This document shows positions 11,263-20,126 of a DNA stretch of 47,041 bases, piece by piece; position 1 is the stretch's first letter, and every line of letters starts with the position of its first letter. The notes under the pieces are model-generated. The model searched no databases. It was not told the origin of the DNA and saw only the letters and a program-made list of their open reading frames with translations. The position numbers and the translations under genes are program-made. The DNA comes from Fragilaria crotonensis (Eukaryota > Bacillariophyta > Fragilariophyceae > Fragilariales > Fragilariaceae): NCBI GenBank assembly GCA_022925895.1, contig JAKSYS010000506.1, forward strand, positions 1 to 47,041, written 5' to 3'.

Positions 11263-11432
11263 CCCAGCTGAAATCTCTCAATCGCGTGCATTTCTCTCCT
11301 GGCCATTTGTGCCACCATTTGGCGCTATTTGCAGACCAGCATTGCAGTTCAAACACAGCACATTTGTAAGAATTAGAGAAGTTGCCTACCGGTAGTACTC
11401 CACTATGACTCTTGATGAAGAATTGAGAGATA
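11176..11432 (+). promoter_or_regulatory. Conserved leader of kinase copy 2
   Basis: Counterpart of 7428-7668. It contains the same CTACCGGTAG palindrome at 11386-11395, about 10 bp before an ATG at 11405. That ATG opens a frame that stops after 20 codons because of an extra A in GGGGAAATC. The usable start for the long frame is the ATG at 11433. Confidence 0.55.
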
Positions 11433-14197
11433 ATGCGAAAGAGGGGAAATCTCGACAAGGTTCGTGACCTCTTGCGAAGAGGAGCAAACGTGAATGCCAA
11501 AAATGTACATGGCGATACAGCTCTCATAGAGGCCAGCCAGAGCGGCCATTTGGAAGTGGTTCGTGCTTTATTGGAGCACAACGGAGTGGATGTTAATATC
11601 CAGACTAATTATGGCAGCACAGCTCTCACCTGGGCAAGCCAGAAGGGTCATTTGGAAGTGGTTCGTGCTTTATTAATGCACAACGGAGTGGATGTGAATT
11701 TCCAGAATAAGTATGGCATGACAGCTCTTATCTATGCAAGCTATTATGGCCATTTGGAAGTGGTTTGTGCTTTATTGAATCATGATGGAGTAGATGTGAA
11801 TACCAAGAATATGTCTGGCGATACAGCTCTCATCTGGGCAAGCTTTAATGGCCATTTGGAAGTGGTTCGTGCTTTATTGGATCACGAAGGGGTGGATGTG
11901 AATAGCAAGGAAAGTAATGGCAAAACAGCTCTTGACATTGCTCGCGAGAAGACCAACGATGCTGTTGCACGTCTCTTGGAGGAACACATGGAACGTGAGA
12001 AGCTTCGCAAGGAGAACGAGCGAAACCCCCGCAAGAAACATACAACTGAAACGCCAGCATCGGAAGAGAAGCGCCCTTCCAGCACTGATGTGCCGTTGGA
12101 TAACGACCAAGAGCTCCTTCTTCACGTGATGAATACAAGCTCCGCTGATCCTGCGGAACTGTCCTTGGAGTACATCAAGCGATGCATCAAGAAGGACTCT
12201 GACGACAAACCGATCATACTTGGATCGGGTGGCTATGGTGATGTTTTCTTGGCGGAAGATAGTCGTCTTCGCAAGAAATTCGCAGTGAAAATGATTAATC
12301 CTACTAAACATGATCAGGATACCATCGAGGACATACGCACAAGCTTTCAGACGGAACTGTCGGTAAGTTTTGTATTGAGTGAAACACGACACAGCAGCGT
12401 CAATCATATCTTTTCACGAAAACGGACACCTTCTCACTGCGCATTTCGTTTAATATAAAACAGACTTTAAAGCGATTCAGGCATCCCAACATTATTGTCT
12501 TGTACGGCTACAGTTTAAATCCCAGCAGTACGCAGCAGTGCTTGGTGTATGAATACGTCGCAAATGGCTCGCTCGCTGACTTCCTTCATCACCACGGCAA
12601 GACAGCCCGCCTGTCTGCAAATATTCGCTTGTCGATCATGTTCGAATTGACGAGAGCGGTTCACTTCTTACACACGGGTGGGTGCAAGGTGGTAGGCAAG
12701 GGATGGGAAGTATTTCATCGCGATATCAAGAGTGCCAACATTTGTCTGGCGGAAGATTTTACCCCCCGGCTGATTGATTGTGGACTGGCCAAATTTGTAC
12801 GTGATTCGAACGCTACTCCGGGGGCTGTCACGCTGAAGAGCACAAATCGAAACGGCACGTTTGGAACCCCTGGATACATGTGCCCAGAGTACAGCAGGAA
12901 GAAGGGTGCAGGGCATCCATGTCCCTATATCGCAGCCTACGATGTATATTCCATTGGTGTTGTCATGGTTGAGCTAGTTTTGGGCTCCTTGACGGGAGGG
13001 CAATCGACGCAAAATGACTCTCAATTCCTTGACGTGTATGAGAAGTATGTCATGAACGACCATCATCAGCGGATTGACGATGGATGTGGAAAGCTCAAGC
13101 TTGATGCTGATCGCACCATCATCTGGAATCCGGTCTCTCTAGAACTAGTTTGCAAGGCTGCTATACAGTGCATGGATCCTGTCTCTGGAAAAAGGTTGCG
13201 CACGAAGGACCTCCTAGGAGAGCTGAACCGTGCCATTCAGATAAACGCCGGTCTAAGGAGTTCCGAGCCGGAGGGTGCAGCTGGTGGCGGCTGCCTCTGT
13301 GATGTATGCAATCTAAATTGCGCCAGTATGAAATGTAGCGAGGGTCACGCACTGTGCTCCAGCTGTATCGAGAAATCTCTTTTGAATGCCCCCCCTCCTG
13401 GCATTGGCAGATGCCCACTCATGTGCCTGATCAATGAGTGCTCTGTCGTTTTGCAAGATGAGGATCTTTGTCGAAACATAAATGTTGGGTTATTCATCAA
13501 GTACATTTTGAATCGAGAAATTGACAGTCCTGCATCCACGTCGAATGACAATGACATTCCTGAATTGCTGAAGAACTTGAAAATTAGTGTCGACGAAATC
13601 CATGCAGGACAGAAGGGCATCAAAAAGGTTGTGGATGACAGCCATGCATGGCAGAAGAAGTTGGCAACAGGACTGAACTGGGCATTGGGAGCGTTGTCGT
13701 TGCTCACTGCGAACGAATTTAAGGAGTGTCCGAATCTTGTTCTGATGACCCCAAGCTCGTTTGAAGAGAAGGACTGGAGTAATCCCAAGAATTGGGTCGA
13801 GTGGGTTGGGAACCAACAGTTCAGGGTGGTGTTCGTCTGTTTCCACTCCCATCAACCAGGCCATGAAGCCTTTGAGATCTCGGTGACACGAGAATGGATC
13901 GTCAAGGCTGCACCATGGCTCCTAAGGTGTCTCCAGTTGTTGACGTGGAGCGCCAAAGTCAACAAAATTCCATTGCCAATCCCAATCCCAAGTTCTTCGG
14001 TTTTGGATCAATGCAAAAGATTGAAGGAATTTTACGATTCGTTGAAAGAAGAAGGAACGCAGGGTCCAATGACGACTTTGGAGGGTGATGCATTCAAAGT
14101 GATTGCAGAGAGAAGGCCAAGGCCAAGGATAATCGATTGCAGTGGGACGGTCCCATGGTTCCTGTTCTCGATGAGAACGGAGCGCCAATTTGGGTGA
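11433..14197 (+). CDS. Ankyrin-TKL kinase-RING protein, copy 2 (most complete)
   Basis: Two exons, 11433-12362 and 12464-14197, give 887 residues. Five ankyrin repeats (about 1-170) with GHLEVVRALL helices are followed by a charged linker (180-240). The kinase domain (about 262-570) has GSGGYGDVF, K286 in FAVKMI, E308 in helix C, H395-R-D in HRDIKSANICL, D415-C-G where DFG is usual, and GTPGYMCPEYS. The HRDIKSAN loop points to the TKL/IRAK-like group. A C3HC4-like zinc cluster lies at about 589-635 and a ~250-residue C-terminal region is not recognised. The likely role is protein phosphorylation and possibly ubiquitin ligation guided by ankyrin contacts; this is inference. Two oddities: an extra A near 11446 uncouples an upstream ATG. 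After GCAGAG at about 14105 a 2-base AG expansion moves the end out of frame. The alternative frame continues with VLDENGAPIWVKGEYKG to a stop at 14251-14253. Confidence 0.75.
12363..12463 (+). other. Predicted GT-AG intron in kinase copy 2
   Basis: Exon ...GAACTGTCG, donor GTAAGT, acceptor ATATAAAACAG, then ACTTTAAAGCG. It is 101 bp, phase 0, and joins FQTELS to TLKRFRHPNI. Position and length match the intron at 8330-8429. Confidence 0.85.
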
Positions 14198-14253
14198 AAG
14201 GTGAATACAAGGGATTCTACCAGGTATCGTCTTCGGGATTGGTTGAAATTTGA

Positions 14254-15672
14254 CCATGAGAACCAGTTGTTGAGAAACCCACCGACTCCCTTCTGAGTTT
14301 TGAAGCCAAAAGACACGCAAACGTCATCACTCCAGTCAACGCATGTGCCAGTTTTTAGTATGAGTAGTAGTATGTTCATCGATTTCCAACACAGTCCCTT
14401 CTCAAGTTCAGCAATGCAAAAAAACAACATATTCTGCTGGTAGAATTATTCAATCACATGATCGGGGTGAGTCGCTACCGCTCTACCGGTACCTTGGGTG
14501 ACAAGAAGTACTGAGTAATTGCTGTTTGCTGCACTGGAGTGATTGTGGCAATGCTATTTGGTGTTCGAGACAAGGCTGTGACATCAAAGATAACACAGGA
14601 TTGCTACAGTACCGACATATTGATGTGCACGGCAGGATTCTCCGTACAACCGGTTCGTACGATTCTACGATCACGGGGTTTCGACTGTACAGTACGTGCT
14701 ACATCGGTCAGAGAATGAATGCACAACACAGAGTAAACCCATGACATCATGGCGCACAATTCCCTTACACGGTCGCAACGCGGTGCCAGGCGCGGCATCT
14801 TCCACCTGTTTGGATTCGTGACAACGATGGTTGGACTGTAATAAACACTTGAACACCCGTCAAGGCATAATTGGATCGAATGGCCAGCAAGACTTGGAAG
14901 TGTCAAGTCACGTTCCGTCAGACAAGTCCCACTTGTTCTTTACCACAACTGCTTGGTTGTTCCATGTCACTTGTAGCGACGAAGCCTCTCTCATTTCGCA
15001 TGTCGCATGTACTATATATGCATATAATACCGGTTGACGTGACACGTAACTCAGGATCGAGATCCTTCGACACGAATCATTGAAATTGGCACATTATGGA
15101 ATCCATGATTTGTCTTTTTGCCAACAATGCACCACCAACTAGGGAAGGCAGCAATGGATCATGGGCCGCTCCGCTACAAAGTTGTACAAAAAATGCCATT
15201 CTATTTGCCTGAAAAAGGTCAAAGTTGACCGTGCGGGGGGTCTCAACGTGGAGATGCAGCATTGCTTTGGATCAGAAGTAGCTATTGGAAGTAGAGCAGG
15301 TTTGTCATTGGTCGGTTATTGACATTGACATTCATTGGCTGTTGTACGAGGAAGTTGTTCGGGAGATCTACCGGTAGACAATTTGATTTATAGTCAAGGG
15401 GGTTCTTCATATGACGGGCTGCGTTATCCATAATGACAAACGTTGTTTCTGGTGACAAGCTACCACATGGGTGATTTCATCGTCACTAGACTTCATCATT
15501 AAATCTTCCCTCGCATGGCCGATTCCTTTGTGTTACAGATACACAGACATTCCTCGCGACGAGGATAATGAATGAGCACGTGACGGTTTCAACAATTCTC
15601 GGCAAGAGATTTGGAACGACAAGCACATGTTTGCTCGACCTGTGATCCCAATCTGTCAGTGCCTACAGAGAA
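14254..15672. other. Intergenic stretch, no gene recognised
   Basis: About 1.4 kb between the kinase gene and the convergent ankyrin pseudogene. Only short, unsupported open frames are present. A perfect CTACCGGTAG palindrome lies at 15368-15377 and a variant (CTACCGGTAC) at 14483-14492. Confidence 0.5.
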
Positions 15673-17142
15673 TCAAACTCCCTTCATCCAATCTGCGCCT
15701 TTGCGTCTACTTCTCTCTTCTGCCTCGCGGCGACGCAAACAAACCTTGGTGTATTCGTCCAGACATTGTGCAATCTCATACATCTCACTCTTGCGGGCGA
15801 CATCAAGCGCAGTTGACCCTTCATTATTCTTTAACGTCACATCGACAGCGACATTGTCGTATTTCAACAACTTCGAGACAGCGTCAAATCTGCATTGGCG
15901 ACACGCCCACATCAGGAATGTGTAACCAATTTCACCTTGAACATTCACATCCACTGCCCGATTTTGCAGCAACTCGCCAACAACATCCCAATACTCATAT
16001 TTGATCGCCCATAACAAGGCGGTGCGACCATCACGATTTCTGGCGTTCACGTCCACCTTACACCAAGATAGGTCATGCCAATAAGCTTAGCGGATATCCA
16101 TCAAGTAACGGGCGTAGCCATTCAGGCTTCTAGCGTTCACGTTCACCATGTCGAGGTCCAGCAACTGGCGAACAACGCTCAAATGGCCCTTAACGCAGGC
16201 GATGATGACGCTTGTGTAGTTGTAATCATCACTGGCATTCACATCGATCTTGTCGTGTTTTAGCAGCTCACGAACAACATCGCAGTGGCCATTCCTGCAT
16301 GAGTAACTGAGGGCTGTTTGTCCCCATCCAACTCTCGCATTGTTGTCCACCTTCTCGTGTTTTAGAATATCCCAAACAATATCCAAACGGTCTGCTTGAA
16401 ACGCGTTAATGAGGGGTGTTTGCCCCCATACATCTCTCACATTCACATCCACCAAATCGTGTTTCAGTAACTCGCACAAAGCACCCCAACAGTTATTTTT
16501 GCAGGCAACAATGAGGGCATCGGAGCGAATGTTGCCAATGCTGTGACCGGCATATTCCTTGCCGTGTTTCATCAACTCATGAAAGATATCCAAAGTAGAA
16601 CCTACCCTTGGGGCATCGTGGTAACATCTTCTGCTTTGAACTACAACCGTTTGACACATCATCATTTCGCGAACTACATCCAAGTGGCCATAATAGCATG
16701 CCCACTCAAGGGCATTCCAACCAAATAAGCCTGACGCATCGACATACACCTTGTCCTCTTGCAACAATGCACAAACCATATGCGAATGACCGAGTACACT
16801 TGCCAGTGTAAGGGCTGTGTCGCCATTTTTATTACTTGCATTGACATCCAAATCTATGTGTCTCAACAATTGACAAACGACATCACCATGCCCCCTATGA
16901 GCTACTAGCCACGAGAAAAAGGGCGGTGCTGCCATTTTCGTTCCTGGCATGGACATCCACCCTTGTCGTGATTCAGCAATTCACGAACAACATCACACTG
17001 GCCCTCTGAGCTTGCCGTTATGACGCCTGTGTTGCCATATTCATCTCTTGCATTCAGATCCAACTCTTTCATTGTTCAGCAACTCGCGCAGTTCATCCAA
17101 GCGGACCATTGCGGCTGGCATCCATGAAAGCTTTGCTTTCAT
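15673..17142 (-). pseudogene. Ankyrin-repeat gene with several lesions
   Basis: Minus strand, from an ATG at 17142 (MKAKLSWMPAAMV). About ten ankyrin repeats can be followed, such as GHSHMVCALLQEDKVYVDAS, RLDIVWDILKHEKVDNNAR and GHCDVVRELLKHDKIDVNAS, then a basic tail (RRREAEERSRRKGAD). Frames change near 17075, near 16960 and again near 16890. A TAA at 16087-16089 interrupts an otherwise continuous frame between two repeats. There is no kinase domain. Repeats use LLKHDKVDVNA rather than the LLNHNGVDVN of the kinase copies, so this is a separate ankyrin subfamily. Adaptor or scaffold function is typical for ankyrin arrays. As it stands it is non-functional or yields truncated products. Confidence 0.7.
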
Positions 17143-17655
17143 TTCGACTTTGAAGGTGCGAACTTGTCACGCTGCTCATTAACGAATTTAAGGTAGGATA
17201 CCATGATCAAGAGACAACGCTGTTTCTCTATTGAAGAATTCATGGGCGTTGCGATGTCAAGGTATAAGAATGTGGTGCTGTGGCGATTCGTTGTGAACTA
17301 CAAGTAAAGCGGTAGACCCAAAAAACACGTCAGACAAAAGGATTCTGGTGTAAACGAGTATCCTTGGAGTCGATTGAATCATATTGTCAATCAAGATGAC
17401 ATCTGCAGTTGTCGATCAAACTTGTCGTACCAGTACTCCTAGCTAGTACAAGTACTGGTTGTAACTCACACCTCACTCATACCACAGCGCAAAGCGGAAT
17501 ACTGGGAACAGACACTGAAACCAATTCCTTTTCGAACTCAAGCCCGAACGTCCATTCTTTCATGAGCATTGGGCACTTGTGCCGACTATATTGGTAAACA
17601 ACACACCTTGCGTTTGCGTGACAGCATCAGCTATCAGTCACGCTCAACCAACAGT
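17143..17655. other. Intergenic region between divergent ankyrin genes
   Basis: About 510 bp separating the starts of the minus-strand ankyrin pseudogene and the third kinase copy. It may hold promoters for both. No specific element was recognised. Confidence 0.4.
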
Positions 17656-18756
17656 ATGAGCCATAATCTTGATTCAGCATTGATTCGGTATGCCAAAGAT
17701 GGTAATGTCGACAAGGTTCGTGACCTCTTGCATAGAGGTGCTAATGGGAACGACAAAGCACTAGATGAAGATGGCCATGACTGGACAGCTCTAATGTGGG
17801 CTAGCGATTAGGGCCATTTGGAAGTGGTTTGTGTTCTCTTGAATCACGCAGAGGTGGGTGTGAATATCAAAGGTGCATACGGCCTCACAGCTCTCGCGCG
17901 TGCAAGCAGGATTGGAAATTCGGAAGTGGTTCGTGCTTTATTGAATCGCAATGGGGTGGATGTGAATATCAAGGATATGTTTGGCAACACAGCTTTAATA
18001 CATGCAAGCTTTAGTGGCCATTTGGAAGTGGAAAGTGTTTCATCGCGATATCAAGAGTGCCAACATTTGTCTGGCGGTAGATTTCACCCCCGGACTGATT
18101 GATTGTGGGCTGGCCAAAAATTTGTACCAGATGACAAATCCAGCGCTACTCCGGGGTCGTCCACAGGCACTTTACAGAGCACAACTGGCGGGTTTGTATT
18201 TGGAACTCCTGGGTACATGTGCCCAGTGTATGTCAAGAAGCAGGGTGCAGGGCATCCACGACCCAATATGGCAGCCTATGATGTGTATTCCATTGGCATT
18301 GTCTTGGTTGAGCTAATATTGGGATGTTTGAATGGAGTGCAATCGACGAGAAATGACTCTCTATTTCTTGATGTGTTTGAGAATTACGTCCAGGGTGAGC
18401 GTTCACATCACCGGATTGTCGATGGATGGGACAAGCTTAAGCGTGATGCAGATCCCATCATAGTGTGGAATCCAGGCGCTCTTGAAATTGCATGTAAGGC
18501 TGCTATTCGGTGCATGGATCCTTTTCCTGAAGAACGGTTGAGCACGGAGAATCTCCTCGATACGCTGAGCGATGCAATCGTTTTGAATACCAACGCAGGC
18601 ATTTAGCGTCCGGATGCGGCGAGTGGTGATATTTGCAACACCAATCGTACAGAGATAACGTACAGTGGCGAAGGTCACGCGCTGTGTACGGTTTGCATCC
18701 TGGACAAACTTGGTCATGACAACGGAAGCCAACTTTCGTGTCGTCCTCAAGGCTAG
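17656..18756 (+). pseudogene. Ankyrin-kinase-RING gene, copy 3 (internal deletion)
   Basis: It begins MSHNLDSALIRYAKDGNVDK, the cleanest N-terminus of the family. An in-frame TAG at about 17809 interrupts the second ankyrin repeat. After two more repeats the sequence jumps at about 18022-18037 from GGCCATTTGGAAGTG directly into TGGAAAGTGTTTCATCGCGAT, deleting the rest of the ankyrin array, the linker, the intron and the kinase N-lobe. The join is out of frame. Kinase C-lobe motifs follow in two frames: HRDIKSANICL, LIDCGLAK, GTPGYMCP and the C-terminal lobe. A TAG at 18604 precedes the remnant zinc cluster (GEGHALCTVC), in which several cysteines are lost. Clearly a pseudogene. Confidence 0.85.
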
Positions 18757-19319
18757 GCAGTACTCGTAATAATCGCAACCGTAGTCGCAGTGTCATTGCA
18801 CTCTTTGGGTATTCCGTTGCAGTGTAGTCGGCATCCACCTCTCGATAGCTTCAACCCAGAACTCAGCATTCCGCTTCCAAGATTGTGACTTCTTCCTGAA
18901 AAGAAATATAAAGGCTCGGCAATAGCGTTTTCTCAACGAAAGGCAAGGTGGAAGTGTATGTATCAAGTCTCAATACCCCCTCGCTCATGACTAAAAAGTA
19001 CCAGCAACTTGCACTCCAGTAGCTCTTTGTTGGAGTTTGACGGCAGCATCCACAGTGAATAACACGAGCATGACTGTGGAGATACATGCATCCCATATAC
19101 GCTCCGATAAAACACACTCGGAGTGAAACTGCTGGGTCGAAAGTGCGCGAGCACATATCAAAGGAATTGGGTTTTGATCTGTGGAGGCACGGCGTGGTTT
19201 CGTTTTCGGGGTGGTGCTCGCGCGTCGTGTTCACAAAGTTGTGGCTCGGTCGCAATCGTTGCTTGTTAAGTATCGCATTACGCTGTGGCACGTCGTGTTT
19301 ACAAGTCATATCTGTGTTC
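18757..19319. other. Intergenic stretch, no gene recognised
   Basis: A 180-codon minus-strand open frame crosses this stretch but shows no motif and overlaps duplicated non-coding sequence. The segment 19186-19245 resembles 44339-44400 (GGCACGG...TTTTCGGG...CTCGCGCG), a small dispersed repeat. Confidence 0.4.
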
Positions 19320-19800
19320 CGTTGACTTTTTGCCATTTCATTCTGCGCTGGTGTTGTTTTCAATTCCGCTTTCCAGCCTTTGGAAACAATGACATTGTAG
19401 CGCACCGACAGCTCTTATTTGGTGTTGGAGAATAGGGGTCCCTGCCGACCTGATTCGTTGTCTGTCTCATACAATGGCGAATGTGCATGTAGTTGTTAGC
19501 TTTGGCTTGCCCCGTTCCTCCTACTCGCACCAAAAGAACTGATTGCTGTTATGGAGTTCTCCTTTGGAACACTGTCTCCTCGCCGTCGCCGTCGCCGTCA
19601 ATCTCATGGTAATTACTCGTTACAGGTACACATAAGTTTAGTTGTCAGTTCAGCGGCGTGCATACACCAACGTATCATACGCGTATGATACACCGTAGTA
19701 CGAGTAGGTGCATGTACTGTTGTTGCCTTGTTGCATTATTGTACTGTACACGGTTAATCATGATGATGAGAAAAATTCGGATCTCTTGGTCTTGTGAGGC
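19320..19800. repeat. Duplicated upstream segment, copy 2, cut by the copia insertion
   Basis: Matches 10711-11262 and ends with GATGAGAAAAATTCGGATCTC, the first part of the conserved kinase leader. The match stops a few bases before the copia LTR at 19809. This was probably the upstream region of a further family member. Confidence 0.75.
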
Positions 19801-19808
19801 AGAGTCCG

Positions 19809-19972
19809 TGAGTAAAAACAGTCGTACAGAACATGGGAAACATGCGATAGCGTAACATCGTAAAAGGTATTATAACAGGAGAGCAAGCACACAAGCCTAC
19901 TTATCGCCGTGTACCAGTACACCGTTGGACTGTTACAGTGCTACTGGTTCGCAATACGGATACATTAAATCA
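19809..19972 (-). repeat. 3' LTR of the copia element
   Basis: 164 bp, seen on the plus strand as TGAGTAAAAACAGTCG...TACATTAAATCA. It shows no mismatch to the LTR at 27597-27760. Confidence 0.95.
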
Positions 19973-20126
19973 GTCCCCTCGAGCTAATGGGGTCGGGAAC
20001 CGTCGGGCACATTAGGTCGTCGTCTAATGATTGCGATACTGGTCTTTTGTCACAGTGATATTTAGCTGCCATCATAGGGCAAGCAAGGGAACCCTAGTAA
20101 CCTTCAAACCTCATTGAGGGGGAGTA

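Noticed and set aside
11093-11581. Minus-strand frame overlapping the conserved kinase leader, similar to one at 7557-7772
   Set aside because: The similarity follows from DNA-level conservation of the leader. Indels between the copies are not multiples of three and the frame is antisense to the ankyrin exon.
18863-19405. 180-codon minus-strand frame
   Set aside because: No motif is visible and it runs through DNA that is duplicated non-coding sequence elsewhere, where the frame is not kept.
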